A stretch of 64,000 nucleotides of DNA from Gadus chalcogrammus (lineage: Eukaryota > Chordata > Actinopteri > Gadiformes > Gadidae): contig NC_079412.1 of assembly GCF_026213295.1 (NCBI RefSeq), forward strand, positions 3,985,813-4,049,812, read 5' to 3'. Position numbers and translations under genes: made by a program. Below are positions 1-9,936 of the stretch, piece by piece (positions within the stretch are counted from its first letter, which is position 1; each line of letters starts with the position of its first letter). The notes under the pieces were generated by a model that saw only the letters and a program-made list of their open reading frames with translations, searched no databases and had not been told where the DNA came from.

Positions 1-106
1 GGAAAGAAGCTGTTCCTGAGTCTATTTGTTCTGGCATATATAGATCTGAAGCGCCTGCCAGAGGGCAACAGGTTGAAGAGATGGTAGCCGGGATGGGTGG
101 TGTCCT

Positions 107-1371
107 TCAGGATGCCTCTGGCCCTGCTGAGACAGCGGGAGCCATAGATGGTGCTTGAGGAAGGCAGAGGGCAGCCAATGATTTTTGCGCGACGTTTGCC
201 ACCCTCTGCAGTCTCTTCCTGTCGGCCTCCGTGCAGCTGGATTGCCACACTGACACAGCGTAGGTCAGCAGGCTCTCGATGGTGGAACGGTAGAAGGTCA
301 CCAACAGCTGTGTGTTTAGATGCTCCCTCCTGAGCACCCTCAGAAAGTGTAGCCGCTGCTGTGCCTTCTTGACCAGCGCTGAAGTTTTGACCGACCAGGA
401 GAAATCAGCAGAGATGTGGACTCCGAGGAATTTGAAGGACTGCACTCGCTCCACACCTTCACCATTGATGTACAGGGGGGCAGGGGCGGCTCTGTTCCGT
501 CGGAAGTCCAGGATGAGTTCCTTGGTCTTGGTGATGTTCAGTGCCAGGTTTTTAGAAACACACCACTCACCAAGTTTCAGGACCTCATCTCTGTAGGCCG
601 CCTCGTTTCCCCCTGTTATAAGGCCCACCACCGTTGTGTCATCAGCAAACTGGACAATGACGTTCTCTGGGTGGGTGGGACTGCAGTCGGATGTGTAGAG
701 GGAGTAGAGTAGTGGGCTCAGCACACAGCCCTGGGGAGAGCCAGTGCTTTGAGTGCGGGAGGAGAAGAGGTGAGGACCCAGTTTCACCTGCTGGGGTCGG
801 TTGACCAGAAAGTCTTTTATCCAGGAGCAGGTGGGTGGAGGGAGCCCCAGGTTGATTAACTTGGGGATCAGAATGTCTGGTGTTATTGTGTTAAAAGCTG
901 AGCTGAAGTCAATGAAGAGCATCCTGCTTCCCTCTTTCTCCAGGTGACTCAGCACTGAGCGGAGAGCGATGGCTATTGCGTCGTCGTGGATCTGTTAGTC
1001 CGGTATGCAAACTGGTGTGTGTCCAGGGTGGGGGGGAGACAGGCTTTGATGTGTCCCAAAACCAGTTTCTCAAAGCACTTGGTGATGACTGGGGTGAGTG
1101 CTACGGGGCGGAAGTCATTGAGGCTGGTAGTGGGTGACTTTTTAGGGATTGGGATGATTGTGGCAGATTTCATGGCCCACCTAATGCCTCTCCTCAGGTC
1201 GGCGCGAGCGGCGCTGAACAATGCTCTGTCACCTGACTTGAAGGATGAGTCGCGGACCTGGCTTGTCATCCATGGTTTCTGGTTTGGGAACACCTGGCTG
1301 CACTTTTCCACGGTGACATTCCCAATGCAGTACTTGATGTAAGACAGTACTGTGTCTACGAATGTAGCCAA
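107..1371 (-). pseudogene. LINE reverse transcriptase fragments
   Basis: Two open stretches encode reverse transcriptase. The right one (973-1,371) carries the fingers region, with [18 protein letters not shown] and [11 protein letters not shown]. The left one (107-955) carries the palm: [12 protein letters not shown] (first catalytic Asp), [16 protein letters not shown], and the FADDTTVVG box with the paired catalytic aspartates, followed by [13 protein letters not shown] and a thumb with [13 protein letters not shown]. The two stretches are separated by a frame change near 960. All motifs needed for catalysis are still recognisable, so this is a fairly young but broken copy. The C-terminus decays at the left ORF end (poor match after about residue 255). 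Confidence 0.85.
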
Positions 1372-1609
1372 GTCTTCATGGTTGAAGGCTTCCCACTATG
1401 TTTGTTCAAAGCAGTCCTGCAGTCGGGGGAGGGCATCCTCAGGCCAGGTGGTAATGGTCTTCTTTGTGGGCTTTCTTTGTCGACAGAGGGGGGTGTATGT
1501 GGGGGTGAGGAGCAGGGAGAGGTGGTCTGACCGGCCCAGGTGAGGGAGGGGTACGGCTCTGTATGCACGCTTGATGTTGGAATACACATGATCCAGAGTA
1601 TTTTTACCC

Positions 1610-2095
1610 TCATGTTGCGCATTTTACAAATTGATAGAAATTTGGTAGAACAGTCTTGAGATTTGTTTTATTGAAGTCCCCTGCAATAATGTGGGCGCCA
1701 TTGGGGTGGGCGCGCTGGTGGTTATTGAAGGCATTATGCAGCAGAGAGAGGGCCGTGCTTACATTAGCGTCCGGTGGTATGTAGACTGCAGTGACGACAA
1801 CAGCAGCTAGTTCTCTAGGTAGAAAGAAGGGTCTGCATCTCACTGACATGAACTCCAGGTCAGGAGAACAGTGTCTGTCAAGAATAGTGCTGTTGTCACA
1901 CCAACCTACATTCACGTAGATGCAGAGCCCTCCTCCTCTGTTTTTTCCGGAGTCACTGTTCCTATCCCATCTGTGTAGCGTGCGGCCTGCTAGTTGCACC
2001 GTGGCATCAGGGATTTGTGTATGTAGCCATGTCTCTGTGATGATGAGCATGCAGCATTCGCGGACATAGCGATTTTCAGCCAGCTGTATTTCCAA
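1610..2095 (-). pseudogene. LINE apurinic-type endonuclease domain fragment
   Basis: This 161-residue open stretch carries hallmarks of the LINE APE endonuclease: an ITETWLH segment near residue 20 (catalytic Glu), GGGLCIYVN near residue 55, VYIPPDAN near residue 105 and AGDFNKT near residue 143 (Asp and Asn of the active site). In a live element this enzyme nicks target DNA to prime reverse transcription. The domain start (around residues 1-15) is poorly matched, and the SDH motif end falls in another frame further left (GRSDHLSLL near 1,530), showing a frameshift around 1,610. It belongs to the LINE whose polymerase follows at 107-1,371. Confidence 0.8.
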
Positions 2096-2150
2096 ATCGT
2101 CCGCTTTGTTTACCAGGGATCTGGCGTTCGTAAGAAAGTAAGTTTGTAAG

Positions 2151-3048
2151 GCGTTTTAAAAGCACAAACAAGTAATTAAGATCAAGTTTTTTTATAATAA
2201 ACAATGTTTCGCACACAAATGATGCAGTGCTGCTGCATATATGTCCAAGTCCCAGCAGTTTGTAGGTGCATCTTATGGCACGTTTTGGTGGGGTACGGTT
2301 TGGTCCGGTGGTGCGCGCGTTTCTACCGCCGGCAGTACCCTTATGGTTGGGCGGGGTTTAAGCTGGATGGTGATAGCTGCGGCAGCTTCGTAGGCGTCAT
2401 GGCTCATAGCTGCGCTTTTCAGGAATATAACTACCTATGTGAAATGTAGGGCTATACACCTGTATATCATTTATTTATATTAGCTATTTTAAGTTTGAGG
2501 CGAATCATGTCTATGCGGACGAGATGGAGGCAGTTTTGTATTGTTATTTTGGAAAGATATTTTAGTCTCATTTAGGTTAGTTATTTGTTGTTTGCACAAA
2601 CTGGTTTACATGTGGCCTACATCCTTTATTTTTTTACTCAAGCCTTTATTTGTATTCCAAAAACATAATATCGAAGATGTTTAAGAGTTGAACTACCAGT
2701 GTATGTGGGGAATATTATCTTTCATCACTAGTGAAGGGCCCTGTACAGCAGAGGTCACTAACAGGCTGGCCGCGGTCCGGACCCAGAAGCCTTCGCATAC
2801 GGAACCGGACCTACAGCGGGAAAGGATATAAAACACAGAGAAAGGGAGAGATACAGACATGAGACATGGAGAAAGGGAGAGATACAGACGAGTTAGGCGG
2901 AGAAAAGGAGCGATACAGACGAGAGACAATAAAAAGAGCCAATGTGAAACACCATTTTGATACAAAACATAAAGTTTTTGAACAAACATACCCACTCAAA
3001 TCTGAAGTGAGATCATAGAAAATAAGTAGCCTCAGACCCAGTATCGCC
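2151..3048. other. No gene seen; diverged repeat remnants
   Basis: This stretch lies between the LINE and the small element at 3,057. It contains short open frames on both strands without recognisable motifs. At 2,815-2,935 a purine-rich motif (gagaaagggagagatacagac and variants) is repeated about four times, and the phrase around 2,750-2,790 (cactaacaggctggccgcgg) resembles the end of a hAT-like element, but no partner end or target duplication was found. Confidence 0.4.
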
Positions 3049-3056
3049 TGCATTAA

Positions 3057-3364
3057 CCTGCCATTGGGCCCTGGGGCTGAGAGGTTTCGTAGGCCCCCTG
3101 AGAGGGGATCTTACAATGAACATGTGTAAATTTTTTTCCGACATTTTGCCATCGTCGAGGACCCCCTAGTGGCCCCTTTTTTTCTTGGCTCATGATAGGC
3201 CTCTGATCTTTGTGAGCCCCAAACAAAAAATCATATTGTCTTGTCGATCGGGGGGCCTATCATGAGCCAGTATAAAAAAGAAAGAAAAAGAAAAACATTT
3301 ACTGCAGCTCATGATAGGCCCCCTGATCGTCGTAGGCCCTGGGGCTTCAGCCTAGGTAAGCCCA
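3057..3364. mobile_element. Candidate non-autonomous DNA transposon (MITE), 308 bp
   Basis: An identical 8-bp direct repeat, tgcattaa, sits at 3,049-3,056 and 3,365-3,372 and brackets 308 bp. An 8-bp duplication is the length made by hAT transposases. The interior repeats ctcatgataggcc in both orientations (about 3,191, 3,251 and 3,307), and ggccctggggct occurs near each end. The very tips do not form a convincing inverted repeat, so the class call is weak. No coding capacity. Confidence 0.45.
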
Positions 3365-3372
3365 TGCATTAA

Positions 3373-4039
3373 GGCGGCTTAGAGTATGACCAGTCCACCA
3401 GGACCCTGAGCCACACATTCACTGCCCAACAACGTGCTCATGAGTGTTTATAAGAGTGGCTTGGATTCTGGGTGAACACAAAATCCATTTACTACTGGAG
3501 GTGTTGTCAAATAGGTAGTGCACTACTTTATTGTAATGCACAATCTTCACATTTTATAATTGTGTTTTATATCTGCAGTCATACATATACTCTATGCTCA
3601 GTTCTATGCTAATATAAATTGTCTTAACGTTTTTGAATCATTGGTTTTCATTGGATTTGACAGTGAAGTATTGATTACATACAAATGTTGATACAACTAC
3701 TAGGCTTTTTAAATATATATCACACTAAACAGTTAGACATTATGATCTTCCGGACCTTTGCTTCAGGAAATTCTCTAACTGGACCTCTTTCTACTTTAGT
3801 TGAATACCACCACTCTACAGAGGGTTTTTCTTTCTTTAAACATAAACTGGGAATATGTTCAACGTTTCAAGCTTTTGGATTATAAATGACCACCAGGAGG
3901 AAAGACAAACAAAATGACACATGGCATTGTTCAATTGTTCTCACTAAATGTAAATGTGACGTAGGGTCTAGGTTCGCAAGAGGCAGGATAAGTGTGGCCG
4001 CTGTCACTGTAGTTTGTTTTGATTTGAACATAGACAAAA
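3373..4039. other. No gene seen; A+T-rich spacer
   Basis: A+T-rich sequence with only short unconvincing open frames (for example 3,685-3,885). No repeat ends, splice patterns or protein motifs were recognised. Confidence 0.4.
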
Positions 4040-4331
4040 TTCAAGATTCAAGAAAACTTTATTCATCCCCAGGGGCAATTAAAGGAAAGGCACGCAGAGC
4101 AGACATAACAACAATGACAAACACGACTAAAAATAGATAAATAAATAAATAAATAAATAAGTTATGGACAATATAAAAACAAAAAACGATATCTGCCAAG
4201 AATGTACATAAAATAAACTAAACATAAATGTGCAGTGGGGTAGATAGACCGGAAATATATATATATATATATGGTTCACAGCAAAGTCCACTTTAACAGT
4301 GCTATGTGCTATGTGCACAAATGTGGAATGT

Positions 4332-4375
<44 letters not shown>

Positions 4376-4925
4376 GCGTGTAGGGAGGGGGGCTTTGAGT
4401 TGAGGAGCGTGGCACAAAGGTAGCCCTTCTCCTCTGTGTCCTGCAGGCAGGGCAGTGAAGCCCGCGACCCGATGGGAGCCACTCGAACGTTGAGAAGAGG
4501 GAGTGTGAAGGGTCCTGCATGATACGGTTTGCTAACCCGCACGTTAGATGTTCATACACGTTAGACAGAGTCCTGAGGGGTAATCCAATGATTTTGGAAC
4601 ATACAGTGGCAGTCCTCTGCAGGCGATTTCTGTTCTGGAGGGTGGTTGAGTGGAACCAGCAGGTTATGGAGAAGGTGATGATGCTCTCGATGAAGGAGTA
4701 GTAAAAAGTCTGGAGGATGATCTTACTTACTCCAAAGGAGTTGAGCCTGCTTAGAAGGTACTGCCTCTGGTGACTTTTTTTGAGAATCTCCTCGGTGTTG
4801 GAGGAGAATTTGAGAAACTGTCGAAGATGGTACCCAGATATTTGTACTCCTCCACATGCTCAACAGGCTCCCCATGGAAAATGGAGGCAGAACGGGCAGA
4901 ACTCATTAAGATCACCTTAAATGTT
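4040..4925 (-). mobile_element. Rex1-like LINE 3' fragment
   Basis: Minus-strand remnant of a second LINE. The region 4,390-4,900 encodes, in several frames, the C-terminal end of a Rex1-type reverse transcriptase: a KYLGTIF-like thumb, SFIESIITFSITCWF, NRNRLQRTATVCSKIIG, then LLSTFEWLPSGRG and CPACRTQRRRATFVP. The element ends in an untranslated region with tcaagaaaactttattcatcccc-like sequence near 4,047-4,073, the usual look of the 3' end of this group. Short tandem repeats (TAAA, TA and GT) interrupt the 3' part. The 5' two-thirds of the element is missing, as is common for LINEs truncated at insertion. Confidence 0.8.
4255..4380. repeat. TA and GT microsatellites
   Basis: A run of TA dinucleotides at about 4,255-4,272 and a GT run at about 4,337-4,380 lie in the 3' part of the LINE fragment. 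The histidine-threonine-rich reading frame on the minus strand here is only the translation of the GT run. Confidence 0.9.
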
Positions 4926-6147
4926 GCTAAAATGATGAATCATATATTCTGTTGCATCCACAAAATCCGGAACATTGATCGATGAAAGATTGGAGCATGA
5001 GTTAGAGATAAACAGAAGAAACAATGAAGAAGAAAGGCGCGAACGACTGTGTTACCGGAGAAGAAAGCGTATTTTTTGCTTAATTTCACATATAACTATA
5101 ACACTTGGACAAATGTAGTTGATTTTCACTAACAGTAAAACCATAAGAACTAATCACATAAATCCAACTGTAAAGGCACCGGCTTATTATCATTTAGGGG
5201 GCTACTCAATGACGTGCATCAACACACCACTTAAGTGGTGTGAGAAATACCAACTTTCTACTCCTCATTCACATATATGGTCATTTACATTCCCTACGGA
5301 GTAAATACTACCTCAGGGGTAGTATTATTCAGGAGATTTTAAGGGTACAAATGTCAGGTTATGTTGTTCACACATACGGCCCATCAGGAGAACAGCAGCA
5401 GAATATCAGGACTTACACGTGTGTCTGAAAGCAGCTAGTGTGTGAGCATTTGATTAAATTATAAAATAAGTCAATTTATGGGTAACAGAGGTAATTGTTC
5501 AATTGAAAGTGTAGTATGCTATGCATGCAAATCAATTATTCAATAACTTTTATTGTTATTCAGGGCTGAAAAATGCAATGACATTTTTAAATGCATGGCA
5601 ACTACTATTGGTTAGTTAAAAATAATAATCATCTTTCAGATTAAACATCTCTTCAAGTGTCCTGGCCAGAACAGGCAGCAGTAGCCTACAGTCACACATA
5701 GCATACACACAAAACATAAGAAAACTAGAACAACAAAAAATGTCTGCAGGGGGGATATCAATATCGCAAGACAAGGCTCAAGGAGGGAAGTAATTTTAAG
5801 TTTGAGCAACTAAGTGTAAAGACATTTCGGGAGGCTCAAGGAGGAGAGTAATATTACATTTGAGCAACAAAGTGTAGTCTTGTGGTGGACTCTATAGACA
5901 TAATTCACCATACTGTTTTATTGACATGTTTTTGTTGTGTCTCTTTAAGATCACGTGATTTACGTAATTTACGATTTTTTTAAGTAATCAATCACTTTTT
6001 TTATCCTAATTTCTACAGTCTATATGTAGTTGGTCTAATTCGGCGTTGTGTTATTTATTTTTTTGGTAAAGACACACTCCTGAATGGTCTCAACACGATT
6101 TATTCCAGGGGGTATATACCTGCATTATGGAGAAGAAACATAAACAG
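4926..6147. other. No gene seen; contains one 46-bp retroelement-derived segment
   Basis: A+T-rich sequence without convincing coding potential. The only explained part is 5,129-5,174, which is identical over 46 bp to 9,729-9,774 inside the gypsy element described below. The motif gtattc/aaggctcaaggagg occurs twice (about 5,776 and 5,831) as a short local duplication. Confidence 0.4.
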
Positions 6148-6155
6148 ATGTTCAC

Positions 6156-7641
6156 TAGTGTTGGCTCGTTCGTTCGCGAACTGGTTCGAATGAACGAGTC
6201 TTTAGGACGAACGAACCGAACCGGTTCGTTTCTCTCGTTCGTCTCGTTCACCATTCGATTCACCGGAAACTCAACTGAACGAACAAACGAGTTTCCGGTA
6301 GCACTAACTCCACTGAGTCTGACTGACTCAGCTGAGAACCGTGCAATGGCGTGCATTCCATGATGCGATTTACCGCTACTAGAAACCAGGCTGAACGGAC
6401 AAACGATTCGCGAACGACTCCTCCCAGTTAAGTCGAGTTTCCGGTAGCACTGAGTCTGACTGACTCAGCTGAGAACCGTGCAATAGCGTGCATTCCATGA
6501 TACGATTCACCGCTACCGGAAACTAGGCTGATTCGCGAACGACTCCTCCACCGAGTTGAATCAATTCACCGGAAACTCGACTGAACTGATGCCCCTTTCA
6601 CACCGCCGCAAAATCGGGGCCGGTTCCGGGCCAGTTCGGAGCTAGGGCCAGGGCTTTGGTTTCACACCGCACAAAGAACCGGCTCCGGCCCCTAAAAATC
6701 GGTTCAACTCTGGCCCCACTTTAGAGCTGGGCTAGAACGAGAACCGCTTTTACGCAGGGGGCAGGGGGAGGAGTTATCCGTACCTTCATAAACACGAAGA
6801 CCAACGAAGACCGGCATTTTTTAAAACACTGAAGTAAACAATGGACGTGAATCCGTGTATGGTTCTTTTTTGTTTTTTCTGATTTTGTTTTAAATCGGAA
6901 TATTCAAAGAACGAACGAAATTATTGTTGTTGTGTTTGAAACTGGCGCGAGGGTTCTTCTGCGCGCCTAACCTGACGCTTGATCATTGTGTGGTGGTTCA
7001 ACCTTCAACGCGTCAACGCGCCAACGCAGCTAGATGAGTCCATGTCCATGCAAGTGAACGGAGCGTTCCCTCTTCGTCATAACTATCAAACCAAACATCC
7101 TTCACATTCACCGAGCGAACATTATGAAAGTAAAATGCACATTTCTCGCTAAAAATGTTTCCATAAACGCATTTAATGGCGTAACTATGTTACTATTTCC
7201 ACCCTGAATAAAGAAAGATGTCGGACGTATGCTTCTGTCCAAGCTCACTAGCGGAGACGTTTGCAGTGACGTCATGACGTTGCTCACGCCGGCTCCGTGG
7301 CTGGCTCTCGCCGGTGTGAAACCAACCGGTTCTTAACTGGGGTAAGGCTGGAACCAGTTTGGAACTGGCCCTAGCACCAGCCCGGAACTGGCTCTCGGTT
7401 CTTTTTGGTGTGAAAGCGGCATGGGAGGAGTCTTTCGTGAATCGTTTGTTCGTTCTGCCTGGTTTCCGGGAATGGTAAATTGCATCATGGAATGGACGCC
7501 ATTGCACGGTTCTCAGCTGAGTCAGTCAGACTCAGTGGAGTTAGTGCTACCGGCAACTCGACTGAACAAACGAAGGATTCGCGAACGACTCCTCTTGGCA
7601 AACTGAATCACGCAAACTGGGTCATCTCCAATCCACCACTA
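6156..7641. mobile_element. hAT-type non-autonomous element with 8-bp TSD
   Basis: The element starts TAGTGTTGG and ends CCACCACTA, giving 9-bp terminal inverted repeats with one mismatch. It is flanked by a perfect 8-bp duplication, atgttcac, at 6,148-6,155 and 7,642-7,649, the hallmark of hAT insertion. The interior is full of short inverted and direct repeats of cgttcg/cgaacg and of a longer block (cggaaactcgactgaac ... gactgactcagctgagaaccgtgcaat) that occurs twice on the left and once inverted on the right. It has no transposase. A second transposon is inserted at 6,591-7,420. Confidence 0.85.
6591..7420. mobile_element. Nested DNA transposon, ISL2EU/Harbinger-like ends
   Basis: The 830-bp insertion begins GCCCCTTTCACACC and ends GGTGTGAAAGCGGC, inverted repeats of 14 bp with one mismatch. 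It is flanked on both sides by AT (6,589-6,590 and 7,421-7,422), matching the 2-bp AT target duplication known for ISL2EU-type elements. Subterminal repeats of ggttc/ccggttc are abundant. No open frame with transposase motifs was recognised. It interrupts the hAT element around it, so it is the younger of the two. Confidence 0.7.
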
Positions 7642-7649
7642 ATGTTCAC

Positions 7650-8129
7650 AGTTTTCTCATACCTGCTCTGTGCTCTTTCTGGAAAAAGTCACGTTCTGTG
7701 TGTGTGAGCTGCAGGCCGCTTAGGATGCATGTGTGAGCGTGCATGTGTGGTGTGTGTGTATGCGTTGTCCTGTGCTGCCTTTGTCTTGAAACGTCTGCGT
7801 CAGCGCACACGCGTGTGTTCGTGTGCATATATGTCTGCTTTCGCCCATGCTCTGTGTGTGAGCTGCAGGCTGCTTGGCACATGCGCATTGACCAATTTGA
7901 GTAACTTGTCCGTCAGGCCTGCTATTAAATAGTAGTACGATTTAGTATTTTTTTTTTATTTACAATAAATACCAACAACATTGCACGGTCAAACTCTCTA
8001 CTCATTGGATTTTTTGGACACAAACTGCAAGTCTGACACTGCATCACTTGCTTTCTCCTTGTGGCATAAAAAGTTAGGGGAATTGGATTTAGGGCTAAAG
8101 GAAAAAGCCAAAACAGTTTTTCCCCACGG
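7650..8129. other. No gene seen; GT-rich spacer
   Basis: The region 7,690-7,900 is rich in tgtgtg and contains the phrase gtgtgtgagctgcaggc twice (about 7,699 and 7,853), a diverged local duplication of about 155 bp. Nothing coding was recognised. Confidence 0.4.
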
Positions 8130-8490
8130 CAGACGCTTTTACTGCAGGACGAGCCAGCTGACCTGGAAGCACTCATCACCATGGTGATGCAGATCGACAA
8201 CCGTCTCCGGCCATGGCAGAGGCCACCTCCACACGCCCCACCGCAGTGTGGACTCCACCACGGGTACCGGATGCCGTCCCGCAAATCCATCCCGGTTCAA
8301 TCTGGAGTCTATACATATGGAGCGTTCCCGTCTCTCCGGGGAGGAGCGCGACCAGCGGTTGCGGACGGTTTCCTGCCTGTATTGCGGACAACAGGGTCAT
8401 TCCTGCATATACTGCACCCGCCGTCCTAATGGGGGCTTATTTGACGAGCCGCTCAATGGGCTTCGCCAGCTCCTGAACACAGCTCAGTGA
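8130..8490 (+). pseudogene. Ty3/gypsy gag C-terminal relic
   Basis: Plus-strand remnant of a gypsy-type Gag. The frame opening at 8,248 includes a CCHC zinc knuckle, CLYCGQQGHSCIYC (Cys, Cys, His, Cys spaced 2-4-4), followed by TRRPNGG. Upstream, in another frame, EALITMVMQIDNRLR matches the alpha-helical end of Gag just before the knuckle. The same arrangement is found in the sushi-ichi-like Gag at 20,359-21,327. No LTR or pol sequence is attached, so this is an isolated fragment. Zinc-knuckle Gag proteins package element RNA; this copy is too broken to do so. Confidence 0.75.
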
Positions 8491-8515
8491 GCAATAGACT
8501 TCTCCTACCCCTTTA

Positions 8516-9144
8516 AGGGTGCACTCACACTAGGCCATCTGGCCGTGGCCGTTGGCCGTTTTCACACCTAACCGTGCTCAACTGGCCCCATTGTTCTCTG
8601 GCCTGCACTCACACTAGGCCATCTGGCCGTGGCTGTTGGCCGTAGCAACTGTGGCCTGGCCACGGTAGGCTCTTGTACATACGTCATCACGTCGTAACAC
8701 GTCATCACCAAGCGTCCGCTGCATGGACCATAATAAAGTCTGCCACCAGTCAGAGTTTTAACAATAATGGACAACAACACAGAGAACACAGTTCGCACTT
8801 TAACAGACACTCAACTATTCTATGGGACCAGCGTGAACCAACAGTTGAACTGCTTGACGCCATGTTCAACGTTTAATGGGAAAGAAGGCTTGTCGCCCAT
8901 TATGTCCATGGTCGTCGCATGGACTATACGTCATCCAGCTCAGGTTGCGTAGTCGTGCGTGTGCGCGTGTCGGCTCATTAGCATCTGTACCGTGGCGGCC
9001 TGTACCGTAGCAGCACACCTCTCCCAAGTGGCCAAGTTGGCCTGGCCTGGCCAGACTGGCCACACTCACACTGGCAGATTTGAGCATGGTTAGGTGTGAA
9101 AACGGCCACGGCCACGGCCAGATGGCCTAGTGTGAGTGCACTCT
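8516..9144. mobile_element. Non-autonomous DNA transposon with ~67-bp inverted repeats
   Basis: The ends are AGGGTGCACTCACACTAGG and its near-complement at 9,125-9,144. The inverted match extends about 67 bp into the element, including the tggccgt-rich block and cacacctaacc. TA flanks both ends (8,514-8,515 and 9,145-9,146), so a 2-bp TA duplication is possible. A second copy of the left-end block starts near 8,607. No transposase is present. Confidence 0.75.
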
Positions 9145-9484
9145 TAGAAAGAAGTACACCTGTGCCAGTCATTGCCATTCATTGCCATTCAACATGCGAT
9201 CCAAGAGGTCTGTTAATTTTTTGTGTCACAATCGCCTCGCAGAGTATTAAAAAAACGGATTCAGAACCTTTCCTTTGCTGAGTTGTCTGATATCATTATG
9301 TTAGATTAAATCAATTCCCGACACCGTCACCGAGACGTTTATGTTGGTTAGTTATTTTGAGTGTGTTTTGGTGTGTTGTGGTGTGTGTGTTCAATAAAGG
9401 CAAGTCTCGTATTCGTGCGGTGTAACTGTACGTCCACACCAGAAGCGAATTGAGCGACCAAATCGCCGGAAGTCATTCACTTTC

Positions 9485-9613
9485 TGTAATGAGACACGAC
9501 TGACTCCTGTGCCTGCGTAATACAAACTGCTTTATTTTCAAAGGAGCGCGGGATACATACATACCGCCTGTGTTAAGCGGCGGCGCCCTCTAGCGCCGCG
9601 GTATATCATTACA
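9485..9613 (-). repeat. 3' LTR of the gypsy element
   Basis: 129-bp LTR, TG...CA ended, with inverted tips TGTAATGA/TCATTACA. It contains the palindrome-like core gcggcggcgccctctagcgccgc. One base differs from the 5' LTR (gatacatac here, gatatatac there). Confidence 0.95.
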
Positions 9614-9636
9614 TCTCCCTTTTTCTGAACATTAAG
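9614..9636 (-). promoter_or_regulatory. Polypurine tract (plus-strand primer)
   Basis: Read on the minus strand the sequence agaaaaagggaga abuts the 3' LTR directly. A purine run in this position primes second-strand DNA synthesis in LTR retrotransposons. Assigned from position and composition. Confidence 0.75.
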
Positions 9637-9936
9637 ATTGAATTACAAGGAAGTAAGAAAATCAACATTCAGTAACCGTAGAACACCCTAGGCGAACATA
9701 TAAGATATCAGGAACCATTAAAGTAAACCTAACAGTAAAACCATAAGAACTAATCACATAAATCCAACTGTAAATGAAATAATATTAAGCATATCAAAGG
9801 GTTCATTTCGGTTCTTCTTTCTCTCCGATTTCTTTTTTTTTTTTTCTTCTTTTTTTTTCATTCATTAAGTGTCTTTGATTCGGTCTCTTTGTAACCTGTA
9901 AGGGAATAACATGTTAATCAGGTGAGTTTTTCTTTC

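Larger units (their letters stand above)
1..2150 (-). mobile_element. Rex1/L2-like non-LTR retrotransposon (LINE), broken
   Basis: On the minus strand a non-LTR retrotransposon runs off the left edge of the window. Reading leftwards from about 2,095 there is an APE-type endonuclease, a linker, then reverse transcriptase, in the order expected for the jockey superfamily (L2/Rex1 group). The coding frame changes near 1,620, 1,370 and 960, so this copy cannot make one intact protein. The 3' end is outside the window. The 5' boundary near 2,150 is estimated from loss of coding similarity; no target-site duplication was found. The clade is judged from motif style only. Confidence 0.85.
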
